Shown: positions 1-5,186, numbered from the stretch's first letter. The stretch is DNA of 7,320 bases from a candidate division BRC1 bacterium ADurb.BinA292 (GCA_002068205.1 MVZB01000169.1:1-7320); one strand, 5' to 3'. Made by a program: numbers and translations. The notes: generated by a model from the sequence alone, not told the origin.

Positions 1-411
1 CGGTTTGCTCACCCGCTCGCGCGGCTTCGTCGGCCGCCCCCGCGGCGCGGATTGACCCGCCGGGCCGAGCTCCGGCACGGTCGTTTCGTCTTCCAAACCG
101 GTCAGCTCGGCGAAGGCCGATTCGGCCGCCAGCGCCACCGCCGCCGAGTCCGCCGCGAACTCCTCCCACAACGCCCGGTCGGCGCGGCTGGCGTTGCCCA
201 ATCCCGAGATCCGCCGCTCGCGCAATTGCGGGTCGAGGCTGGCGAAATTGCACGCCTTCATCGCGACCGCGTCGGGCGTCCGGCCGATGCGTTGCGCCAG
301 CGCCACGATTTCCGGATTGCGCCGGTGCAACCGGCCGAACGGCGTCCGGCAGTAGAGCCGGAAGACGACCAGCAGTTCCGCGCGCGACCACCTGCCCGCT
401 TGGCTCGTCAT
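1..411 (-). CDS. HNH-type putative restriction endonuclease, N-terminal part (C-terminus beyond left edge)
   Basis: The minus frame from ATG at 411 stays open for 137 codons to the window edge. Its first 90 residues carry the pattern I associate with predicted restriction endonucleases that have a C-terminal HNH nuclease: W8-S-R-A-E-L near the start, LYCRTPFGRLHRRNPEI at 19-35, IGRTPDAVAMKACNFASLDP at 42-61, and a GLGNASRADRALWEEF block at 70-85. Such proteins usually place the Cys-containing HNH domain after a linker near residue 140, so the catalytic part would lie just left of the window and cannot be seen. The linker is basic and proline-rich and contains PRGRPTKPR (123-131), which resembles an AT-hook. 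The start is supported by AAGGGG six bases upstream (418-423). The likely role is DNA cleavage, perhaps in restriction or stress defence, but the substrate is unknown. No methyltransferase is visible in the window. Family assignment is from recalled motif patterns, not a search. Confidence 0.82.
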   Translation of the reverse strand, partial: MTSQAGRWSRAELLVVFRLYCRTPFGRLHRRNPEIVALAQRIGRTPDAVAMKACNFASLDPQLRERRISGLGNASRADRALWEEFAADSAAVALAAESAFAELTGLEDETTVPELGPAGQSAPRGRPTKPRERVSKP

Positions 412-452
412 GGGGGACCCCTTCCCGCCGCCTGAATGAACCTGGCAGGATC

Positions 453-481
453 TGGATACCGCGCGGGCGCGACAAATGCAA
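453..481 (-). promoter_or_regulatory. Candidate sigma-70-like promoter for the HNH gene
   Basis: On the minus strand TTGCAT (476-481) is followed after exactly 17 bases by TATCCA (453-458). Each box matches only 3 of 6 consensus bases, but spacing and position (about 36 bases of leader to the ATG at 411) are suitable. Chance occurrence is quite possible. Confidence 0.22.
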
Positions 482-487
482 CCGGGA

Positions 488-507
488 CGATCACGATGAC
501 GTGATCG
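488..507. promoter_or_regulatory. Perfect 8-bp inverted repeat between two minus-strand genes
   Basis: CGATCACG and CGTGATCG are perfect inverted copies separated by ATGA. The element lies 25 bases past the lipoprotein stop and just upstream of the candidate -35 box of the HNH gene. It could be a hairpin ending lipoprotein transcription (there is no clear T-tract) or a dyad operator for the nuclease gene. The sequence alone does not decide. Confidence 0.4.
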
Positions 508-510
508 AGC

Positions 511-523
511 GGACGAGGGACGA
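511..523 (+). repeat. Core copy of the dispersed purine-rich spacer repeat
   Basis: GGACGAGGGACGA here is identical to 2678-2690 and near-identical to the other spacer copies (2026-2038, 2092-2104, 3645-3657, 3973-3985). It lies just beyond the lipoprotein stop. Confidence 0.45.
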
Positions 524-532
524 ACCGAGGGG

Positions 533-1621
533 TTACAGGGGGGGGAGGGGGAGGCTCTGGGTGGTGGAGCGGATGCGTTTGAAGTCATCGCGGACGGCGC
601 GCCACTCCAGATGCGTCAGCGACAGGCGGATGCTGGTCGTTTCGGCCTCGGTGATGATGAACAGCTTGCCGGGCACCTCGGCCAGGGCCGGGGCGACCGG
701 CGCGATCGGCTGCCAGGCGGCGACGAGCAACTGCTGCTTCTGCTGTGCCAGATCGGTCAGCGCCTGAGCCTGATCGATCGACCCGCTGACCAGGCCGACC
801 TCGGCCTTGAGGTTGCTGGACTCAAAATCGAGGTGGAAGAAATAGGCCTGGGCGCGGCCGAGCAGTTCGCGCACGGCGGCGAACTTCAGGTTGTGCGTCC
901 GGCCGGTGCCCCACGCCAGCGCGCCGATGTTGGGCCGCTGCAGCAGGGCAAGCCACTCGGCGTCCTTCTGCAGGCCGTCGACCTCGCCCGCCATGACGGC
1001 CAGCGTGTCGTTGAACAGGCCGCGGTTCAGCCCGAAGACCATCAGCGTGGGGGGCGGCGGCGCGTTGTCGCCGGCGGCGGGCAGCGTCGGGAAGGCGAAG
1101 CTCAGTTCGTGGACGACGCTTTCGCGATACTGGCTCTGGCCGCTGGTCTGGAAGACGGGCCAGCCGTCGCCGTAGGTGCTCTGGCGGAAAGGGGGCGGGT
1201 CGATCAGGAATTCCTGGCCGAGCCAGAGGCGCAGGCGCTCGAGGGTTTCGGCGGGGCGCTCGAACCGCCCGCGCGCGATGAAGACGGCGTTGCGGAAGGG
1301 CTGGTCGGCGGTGACCTCGCCGCGGATGCCGACGTAAAGTTCGTCGATTTCCTGCCAGGGCTGGTACTGGACCTGTTCGGTGAAGCCCTGGATGACGAGG
1401 CCCCAGCGGGGGCTCTGGCGGGCCTCGCGCAGCGTCTCGCGATACCAGTCGCGGCCGCGCAGGCGGTTGACGTCGAGCCGCAGCAGATTATCCAGGCCGC
1501 CGGGAAACCCGAGGTAGGGGGTCTGAAACACTGTTTCGAGATAGGGCCGCTGCCGGCATCCGGGGGCCAGCAGCAGCAGCGCGAGCACAGCCAGCGAAAG
1601 GCGGGGGAGAGGGAGCTTCAT
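533..1621 (-). CDS. Lipoprotein of unknown function, 362 aa
   Basis: ATG at 1621 gives a typical lipoprotein signal: MKLPLPR, a Leu/Ala-rich core (8-18), then LAPGC with Cys22 as the lipidation site. The frame is open further upstream to 1813, but that extension is Arg/Pro/Ser-rich and would bury the signal peptide, so I chose 1621. Only a weak GAAGGG lies upstream, at long spacing. The residue after Cys22 is Arg, which by the E. coli sorting rule would favour the outer membrane. The mature protein has mixed alpha/beta-looking sequence, with an acidic-aromatic PWQEIDELYVGIRGE stretch (88-102) followed by AVFIARGRF (112-120) and then amphipathic segments. The C-terminus is Pro/Leu-rich and ends at TAA (533-535). 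I do not recognise the family, and no catalytic motif is evident. The signal peptide and ordinary amino-acid composition are the reasons for preferring this frame to the long plus-strand frame over the same bases. Confidence 0.85.
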   Translation of the reverse strand: MKLPLPRLSLAVLALLLLAPGCRQRPYLETVFQTPYLGFPGGLDNLLRLDVNRLRGRDWYRETLREARQSPRWGLVIQGFTEQVQYQPWQEIDELYVGIRGEVTADQPFRNAVFIARGRFERPAETLERLRLWLGQEFLIDPPPFRQSTYGDGWPVFQTSGQSQYRESVVHELSFAFPTLPAAGDNAPPPPTLMVFGLNRGLFNDTLAVMAGEVDGLQKDAEWLALLQRPNIGALAWGTGRTHNLKFAAVRELLGRAQAYFFHLDFESSNLKAEVGLVSGSIDQAQALTDLAQQKQQLLVAAWQPIAPVAPALAEVPGKLFIITEAETTSIRLSLTHLEWRAVRDDFKRIRSTTQSLPLPPL

Positions 1622-1898
1622 AGCTGGAGTCGTACCCTTCAGCAAGGTGGGGGAGGAAGGCGAACGGCAAGCGGAACATCCGGGTCTCACGGGAGTCGCG
1701 GTCGGCGCGACGGGGTTCGGATTGGGGCTTTCGGTGGTTGCGGGCGAAGCGGCGAAGGGGTTCGGCCCTCGCCGCCGCGGATTCGCCCTCGCCGGTGTCG
1801 GCCACCGCGACATTGAGAGAATTCAGCTTAAGATCAATCCTATGCCATGGGCAAGGCTTCGCCTAGCGTGAAATGCGGCGCGGGGGGATTTGACGGCC

Positions 1899-1990
1899 AG
1901 TCCCGCCAGGGACGGCGGACGTCAGCCCGCTACTGCAGTGGCGGGAACCGGGATCGCCTGAGCGACCGAGTCCCATCGGGACGGCGGAAA
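1899..1990. repeat. REP-like cluster of imperfect palindromes bounded by a direct repeat
   Basis: The cluster begins with AGTCCCGCCAGGGACGGCGG (from 1899) and closes with AGTCCCATCGGGACGGCGG (from 1969), two near-identical units each able to fold a 5-bp GTCCC/GGGAC hairpin. Between them is a 20-base palindrome at 1926-1945, arms CCCGCTACTG and CAGTGGCGGG, with a single T:G pair as the only flaw. A further short hairpin TCGC-CTGA-GCGA lies at 1954-1965. Four hairpins within 92 bases outside any gene is the usual look of repetitive extragenic palindromes. Such elements may be moved by RAYT-type transposases elsewhere in a genome, and none is visible here. Confidence 0.6.
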
Positions 1991-2011
1991 CCGGGGGGAG
2001 AGAAGGGTGGC

Positions 2012-2106
2012 ATTTCGAGAGCCGAGGGCGAGGGACGAGAGCCGGGAGCCGAATTTTGGGACGGGCCTCTGGGGGCGATCACGAAGTCGAGGGGCGAGGG
2101 ACGAGG
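2012..2106 (+). repeat. Dispersed spacer repeat, long copy A
   Basis: The copy starts ATTTCGAGAGCCGAGG and continues through GCCGGGAGCCGAATT, GGGGGCGAT and a second GGGCGAGGGACGA. The same blocks in the same order and spacing recur at 3631-3716. The 13-base core GGGCGAGGGACGA occurs twice within this copy (2026-2038 and 2092-2104). Confidence 0.7.
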
Positions 2107-2119
2107 TTCGCTGGAGGGG

Positions 2120-2533
2120 TCAGATGCGGTCGCGGATGAGGGACAGGACGCGTTCGACGGTGGAGCGGGAGTGATCGAGCGTGTCGGCGAGGCGGCCCGG
2201 CTCGGTCGGGTTCTCCAGCTCGGCGCCGAGGCGGGCGCGCAGATCGACCAGTTCGGTCTCGATCTGGCGCAGCGCCAGCAGGTCGTCGCGGCGTTTCTGG
2301 CGCGCGGCGTCGAGTTCGCGCCGGTAGATGTGCGAACGGTCGGCGCCCTTGAGCAGAAGGTATTCGACGAGCATGATGACGACAATGAACGCGGCATAGG
2401 GGCTGTAGAGCCAGTTGAGGATGGCGCGCAGATTGCGCAGGTTGCCGGTGATGACGATCAGGGCGAGGATGCCGATCGTCATCAGGATGATGATCTCGCC
2501 CGGCCCGATTCGCAGCCGCTGCCGCCAGCCCAT
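2120..2533 (-). CDS. Small membrane protein with two helices and a C-terminal coiled coil, 137 aa
   Basis: The start at 2533 is well supported: AAGGGAGG (2540-2547) lies six bases before the ATG. After a short basic-amphipathic N-terminus (MGWRQRLRIG) come two hydrophobic segments, about 12-30 (GEIIILMTIGILALIVITG) and 43-61 (YSPYAAFIVVIMLVEYLLL), joined by a short Arg/Asn-containing loop. Residues 66-108 are highly charged with regular Leu/Ile spacing (LLALRQIETELVDLRARL), which predicts a coiled coil. The tail ends in a short amphipathic stretch (LIRDRI). A membrane-anchored oligomerising or scaffold protein is a reasonable inference, but no family is recognised and no function can be named. 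It is divergent from pyrK, with 223 bases between the two starts. Both ends of the charged tail probably lie in the cytoplasm, judged from the basic residues near the helices. Confidence 0.8.
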   Translation of the reverse strand: MGWRQRLRIGPGEIIILMTIGILALIVITGNLRNLRAILNWLYSPYAAFIVVIMLVEYLLLKGADRSHIYRRELDAARQKRRDDLLALRQIETELVDLRARLGAELENPTEPGRLADTLDHSRSTVERVLSLIRDRI

Positions 2534-2564
2534 GCGCCGCCTCCCTTACCCACGAAATAGGGCC

Positions 2565-2570
2565 ACTATA
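2565..2570 (-). promoter_or_regulatory. Candidate -10 box for the small membrane protein gene
   Basis: The minus strand reads TATAGT here (5 of 6 matches to TATAAT), about 32 bases before the ATG at 2533. The -35 region is poor (GTCGCA at 18-bp spacing), so this is only a candidate. Confidence 0.28.
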
Positions 2571-2647
2571 GCCGAAGCGCGGGCGGGATGCGACAGCCGA
2601 GAGACGGGGAGTGGGGGCTTCGAGGTGGGGTGGGGCGAGGGATGTTT

Positions 2648-2693
2648 GGATCACGAAACGCACGCATCGCGAGCCGAGGACGAGGGACGATTT
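2648..2693 (+). repeat. Dispersed spacer repeat, copy C
   Basis: GGATCACGAAACGCACGCAT (2648-2667) matches 17 of 20 bases with 3551-3570. It runs directly into GAGCCGAGGACGAGGGACGA (2671-2690), which matches 19 of 20 bases with both 2019-2038 and 3638-3657. A further partial core (GGGCGAGGGATG) sits just upstream at about 2633-2644. The copy lies between the divergent starts of the small membrane protein gene and pyrK. Confidence 0.65.
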
Positions 2694-2756
2694 GACGTGG
2701 GGCGTGGGCGTCGCATTTGGCGGGGCGGTCTGGTAGGGTGAACGGGGAGTGGAACC

Positions 2757-3545
2757 ATGAAGCAAGTCAGCGTCGAACTGATCCGCAACGAGACCTTGAT
2801 TCCCGGCACGGTGCTGCATCACTACCGCGATGCGGAGATCGCGGCGGCGGCGCGGCCGGGGCAATTCGTCAATATCCGGCCGGGCTACGGGAGCGATCCG
2901 CTGCTGCGCCGGCCGTTCAGCATCTGCACGGTGGACCGGTCGGCCGGGACGTTCACGGTGCTGATCAAGGAAGTTGGGGCGGGGACGCGGATGCTGCTGG
3001 CGCTGCGGCCCGGCGCGCGGGTGGACATGCTGGCGCCGCTGGGGCGGAGTTTCGCCTGGGACGGGGCGCGGCGGCTGCTGCTGGTGGCGGGAGGGGTCGG
3101 CGTGGCGCCGCTGCTGTTCGTCGCCAACGAGGCGCGTGCGCGGGAGACCGGGACCGAGCCGGCGCCGGAAGTCATCTTCTGCTACGGGGCGCGCACGGCG
3201 GGCGATTTCGTGCTGCTGGACCAGATCCGGCCGGTGGCAAGCCGGCTGGTGCTGACGACCAACGACGGGTCGCTGGGCGAGGCGGGGTTCGTGACGGCGG
3301 CGGCGGAGCGCTTTTTCACGCCGGAGACGACGATCCTGACCTGCGGGCCGAACCCGATGATGGACGATCTGCTGCGGCGGATGCGCACGGCCGGGCTGGA
3401 GGGGCAGGTCAGCCTGGAAAACCAGATGGGCTGCGGGATCGGCGCGTGCCAGGGGTGCGTGGTGCCGACGCGGCGGGGCTACGTGCGGATCTGCTGCGAA
3501 GGACCGGTGCTGCGGACCGACGAGCTGGATGAGATCCGGTTTTGA
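2757..3545 (+). CDS. pyrK: Dihydroorotate dehydrogenase B, electron transfer subunit (PyrK)
   Basis: PyrK passes electrons from the FMN subunit PyrD through a 2Fe-2S cluster and FAD to NAD+ during de novo pyrimidine synthesis in the cytoplasm. The 262-residue length is typical. The N-terminal FAD-binding barrel holds RRPFSI (51-56) and the KEVGAGT block (71-77). The ferredoxin-reductase-like nucleotide domain holds GGVGVAPL (112-119) and CGPNPMM (196-202). The C-terminal cluster site is C226, C231 and C234 (MGCGIGACQGC), plus C246 in RICCEGPV, so all four ligands are present; a second Cys at 247 follows the fourth ligand. GGGGAG (2744-2749), seven bases before the ATG, supports the start. The gene stands alone: pyrD, normally adjacent, is not in the window. 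Related oxidoreductase subunits (for example sulfide dehydrogenase/NfnA-type) share this fold, but the cluster spacing and length fit PyrK best. Confidence 0.93.
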   Translation: MKQVSVELIRNETLIPGTVLHHYRDAEIAAAARPGQFVNIRPGYGSDPLLRRPFSICTVDRSAGTFTVLIKEVGAGTRMLLALRPGARVDMLAPLGRSFAWDGARRLLLVAGGVGVAPLLFVANEARARETGTEPAPEVIFCYGARTAGDFVLLDQIRPVASRLVLTTNDGSLGEAGFVTAAAERFFTPETTILTCGPNPMMDDLLRRMRTAGLEGQVSLENQMGCGIGACQGCVVPTRRGYVRICCEGPVLRTDELDEIRF

Positions 3546-3550
3546 ATAGG

Positions 3551-3570
3551 GGATCACGAAAGACACGAAT
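3551..3570 (+). repeat. Dispersed spacer repeat, GATCACGAAA module
   Basis: GGATCACGAAAGACACGAAT matches 17 of 20 bases with 2648-2667. It begins six bases after the pyrK stop and is followed by the related text GGGCATAAATGG. Confidence 0.5.
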
Positions 3571-3630
3571 GGGCATAAATGGATATGCGCTGTTCGTGGA
3601 CCTGGAGATTCAGAACGAGGAGCCAAATCG

Positions 3631-3716
3631 ATTTCGAGAGCCGAGGACGACGGACGAGTGCCGGGAGCCGAATTCTGGGCGGGCCGTTGGGGGCGATTCC
3701 GAAGACGCGGGACGAT
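3631..3716 (+). repeat. Dispersed spacer repeat, long copy B
   Basis: This is collinear with copy A at 2012-2106: ATTTCGAGAGCCGAGG, GCCGGGAGCCGAATT and GGGGGCGAT are identical in both, with small substitutions and indels between. The core here is GGACGACGGACGA (3645-3657). Confidence 0.7.
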
Positions 3717-3727
3717 GTGAAGGGGAA

Positions 3728-3772
3728 CTCCCCCGTCCCGGCGGGGAGGGGCGCTGGTCCGGGACGGGGGAG
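3728..3772. terminator. Strong 14-bp perfect hairpin in the convergent spacer
   Basis: CTCCCCCGTCCCGG (3728-3741) and CCGGGACGGGGGAG (3759-3772) are perfect inverted copies around a 17-base loop. This is the strongest simple dyad in the window. Placed between convergent genes it could stop transcription from either side, but it lacks a T-tract on both strands and lies 183 bases past the pyrK stop. It may instead be part of a mobile palindromic repeat, since it adjoins a second hairpin at 3773-3789. Confidence 0.4.
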
Positions 3773-3921
3773 CCGCGGGGTGACCGCGGTTGGGGGAGAA
3801 AGCCACGGAAGGGAGGTGAGAGGACACGCCCCTTCGGGGAAGGATTCACCGCTGCTTCCCTTAAACTATAAGTGAGGATCGGCGGCGTGTCAACCCCTGT
3901 GCGTAAAAAAAACGGTGGCGG

Positions 3922-3986
3922 CGCGAGAGCGGAGTTTTGGGGTTGGGGCCTTCGGGAGCGAGGAGGATTTCAGGGTGAGGGACGAA
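3922..3986 (+). repeat. Dispersed spacer repeat, degenerate copy D
   Basis: The order GCGAGAGCGGAGTTTTGGGG, then GGGGCCTTCGGGAGCGA, then GGGTGAGGGACGA (3973-3985) mirrors the second half of copy A, with more substitutions. Confidence 0.4.
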
Positions 3987-3993
3987 TTATGAT

Positions 3994-4019
3994 GGTGGGG
4001 GGGATGAGCCCCATCCACC
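3994..4019 (-). terminator. Possible terminator hairpin after the zinc peptidase gene
   Basis: Starting 11 bases past the stop codon at 4030, the minus strand can fold GGATG/CATCC around a five-base loop, with GGT/ACC closing beyond a bulge. No T-tract follows, so it is only a weak terminator candidate. Confidence 0.3.
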
Positions 4020-4029
4020 GGTTCAGGCG

Positions 4030-4743
4030 TCAGTTGCGCCGGCCCATCACGAGCATCAGGAAATAGAGCATCTGAAGGATGGCGGTGACGGTGGCGGCGA
4101 CGTAGGTCATCGCGGCGGCGTTCAGGACGCTGGCGACCGCGCCGGCCTCGCGCCCGGGCTGGACGATGCCGAGCTGGACGACCATCTGCTTCGCCCGCGC
4201 CGAGGCATTGAACTCGACCGGCAGGTTGACGAGCTGGAACACGACGACCGTGCCGAACAGCAGGACGCCGCCCATCGCGATGTAGAAGCCCAGCGCGCTC
4301 TGCGTCAGGGTGCTGATCCCGAGGCCAATCATGACGAGGATCATGCCGAAATTCGAGCCGAAGCCGGCGGTCGGCACGATGGCATTGCGCAGGACGAGGG
4401 GCTTGTACGCCTGGGCGTCCTGGAGAGCGTGGCCGACCTCGTGGCAGGCGACGCCGACGGCGGCCAGGCTGGCCTGATCGTGGACGGCCGGGCTGAGGCG
4501 CAGGACCTTGTGGCGCGGATCGTAATGATCCGACAGATGGCCCGAGACGCGTTCGATCGAGACGTGGCGGTCCATGCCGGCGGCGCGCAGCATTGCCCTC
4601 GCGGCCTGGGCGCCGGTCAGGCCGGAGCTGGCGCGGACCTTACTGTATTTGGAGAACGCCGACTTGACCCACAGGCTGGCGCCGCCGGCCAGGATCAGCG
4701 TCGGCAGGAAGACGAAGAGGAGATATCCCGGATCGAAGAACAT
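4030..4743 (-). CDS. yugP: Membrane zinc metallopeptidase, YugP family
   Basis: At 237 residues this matches the usual length of YugP-type proteins (zinc-dependent membrane peptidases known in many bacteria, with substrates largely undefined). It starts MFFDPGYLLFVFLPTLIL, giving membrane helix 1 at about 7-26. A helical cytoplasm- or periplasm-facing region follows, with SGLTGAQAARAML (40-52), the GHLSDHYDP stretch (68-76) and the catalytic HEVGHALQ (101-108), where H101 and H105 bind zinc and E102 is the general base. Further hydrophobic segments lie at about 122-146, 150-172 and 208-233. LPVEFNASARAK (174-185) is the family's second hallmark, and E177 is the likely third zinc ligand. All key residues are present, so it should be active. 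The upstream GCGAG is a poor ribosome binding site, but the start agrees with family N-termini. It is divergent from the FG-GAP gene and has no partner that suggests a substrate. Confidence 0.93.
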   Translation of the reverse strand: MFFDPGYLLFVFLPTLILAGGASLWVKSAFSKYSKVRASSGLTGAQAARAMLRAAGMDRHVSIERVSGHLSDHYDPRHKVLRLSPAVHDQASLAAVGVACHEVGHALQDAQAYKPLVLRNAIVPTAGFGSNFGMILVMIGLGISTLTQSALGFYIAMGGVLLFGTVVVFQLVNLPVEFNASARAKQMVVQLGIVQPGREAGAVASVLNAAAMTYVAATVTAILQMLYFLMLVMGRRN

Positions 4744-5075
4744 GTTCGAGCTCGCTTTCGGTCAATCGTGATGCCAGGCGCGAACCGCGAAGCGGAAGCA
4801 GGGCTCGCTGCCTCGCGCCTCTCGAATGCAAGGCATATGCCGGATGGGCGGGGGTGGGGGGAATCCCCCCCGGCGGCGGAAATCATGCTAAATCATGGCG
4901 CGAGAGCTTGGCCAGCGAAAGCGGCCGCGAAGCGCCGCGGCGTTGGGGCGCGGCATTCTGACGCACAGTGTTGCATACCGCACCATGTTCGGAGGCGGCG
5001 GGCGCGAGAGAGCAGGCGATTCGCGGCGCGGCGGATTTGAGTGCGGCGCGGGATGCGGGAATTCTGCCGTCACAT

Positions 5076-5096
5076 CGAAAATGAAATCGATTTTCG
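5076..5096. promoter_or_regulatory. A/T-rich inverted repeat upstream of the FG-GAP gene
   Basis: CGAAAAT and ATTTTCG are perfect inverted copies separated by seven bases. The element stands out as one of the few A/T-rich patches in the window and lies about 91 bases before the ATG, a plausible operator position. Confidence 0.35.
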
Positions 5097-5148
5097 GGTG
5101 CGGAAGTCATATCCTTCCTGCCAGTTGATCGCTGCTCCATTGTCCCGC

Positions 5149-5178
5149 ACAACTCCCAATCGTCGCGTCAGGAGTTGT
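5149..5178 (+). promoter_or_regulatory. Leader hairpin that can cover the FG-GAP ribosome binding site
   Basis: ACAACTCC (5149-5156) is the exact inverse of GGAGTTGT (5171-5178), with a 14-base loop. The downstream arm includes the GGAG of the only Shine-Dalgarno-like sequence, AGGAG (5170-5174), which lies 12 bases before the ATG at 5187. Folding would hide the ribosome binding site, which suggests translational control. The stem is only 8 bp, so its biological role is unproven. Confidence 0.4.
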
Positions 5179-5186
5179 CCTGGTTT

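Larger units (their letters stand above)
1622..2119. other. Gene-free spacer, 498 bases, rich in palindromes and repeats
   Basis: This separates the lipoprotein start from the stop of the small membrane protein gene. It holds a bulged 8-bp hairpin (1751-1759 with 1766-1773), a small hairpin AGGC-TTC-GCCT near 1855-1865, the palindrome cluster at 1899-1990, and a long copy of the purine-rich spacer repeat at 2012-2106. Reading frames crossing it have shadow-like composition (Arg, Pro, Ser, Gly) and no supported start. Any lipoprotein promoter must lie here, but I could not pick a convincing one. Confidence 0.7.
3546..4029. other. Gene-free convergent spacer, 484 bases, repeats and hairpins
   Basis: This lies between the stops of pyrK (plus) and the zinc peptidase gene (minus). 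It contains spacer-repeat pieces at 3551-3570, 3631-3716 and about 3922-3986, a strong 14-bp hairpin at 3728-3772, a CCGCGG-GGTGA-CCGCGG hairpin at 3773-3789, a small stem closed by a TTCG loop near 3829-3840, and a run of eight A at about 3905-3912. Short open frames here have low-complexity Pro/Ser/Arg or Gly/Arg composition and no supported start, so I call none of them genes. Confidence 0.65.
4744..5186. other. Gene-free divergent spacer, 443 bases
   Basis: This lies between the starts of the zinc peptidase gene (minus) and the FG-GAP gene (plus), so it should hold both promoters, though I found no convincing -35/-10 pair. It contains a perfect palindrome GGCATATGCC (4832-4841), a six-bp GGGGGG-AAT-CCCCCC hairpin (4856-4870), an A/T-rich inverted repeat (5076-5096) and a leader hairpin (5149-5178). 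Small open frames on both strands here have no ribosome binding site and unremarkable composition. No tRNA-like fold was seen. Confidence 0.6.

Noticed and set aside
1622..1813. Upstream extension of the lipoprotein reading frame to 1813
   Set aside because: The added 64 residues are Arg/Pro/Ser/Thr-rich and would place the signal peptide internally; the internal ATG at 1621 gives a textbook lipoprotein start.
611..1816. Long plus-strand open frame (401 codons) opposite the lipoprotein gene
   Set aside because: Its composition (Gly, Arg, Gln, Ala rich) and lack of any motif are typical of antisense frames in GC-rich DNA. The minus strand has a lipoprotein signal peptide and normal protein sequence.
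1899..1990. CRISPR-like array from the repeated AGTCCC units
   Set aside because: There are only two units, their spacing is filled with further palindromes rather than spacers, and no cas gene is present.
2692..2720. TTGACG (2692-2697) as a -35 box for pyrK
   Set aside because: The -35 match is good, but the sequence 17 bases downstream (ATTTGG) is a poor -10 box, and the TTGACG lies at the edge of a spacer repeat.
2717..3532. Plus-strand open frame of 271 codons overlapping pyrK in another frame
   Set aside because: It is Gly/Ala/Arg-rich, and the pyrK frame carries all cofactor and cluster motifs.
2079..3827. Minus-strand open frame of 582 codons crossing the small membrane protein gene, spacer and pyrK
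   Set aside because: It is Pro/Arg/Ser-rich, runs through spacer repeats, and overlaps two well-supported genes on other frames. It has no motif or start signal.
3610..3849. Minus-strand 79-codon frame in the convergent spacer
   Set aside because: It is Pro/Ser/Arg low-complexity sequence translated from hairpins and repeats, with no supported start.
4883..5152. Small open frames on both strands in the spacer before the FG-GAP gene
   Set aside because: There is no ribosome binding site or recognisable composition, and they overlap the regulatory-looking dyads.
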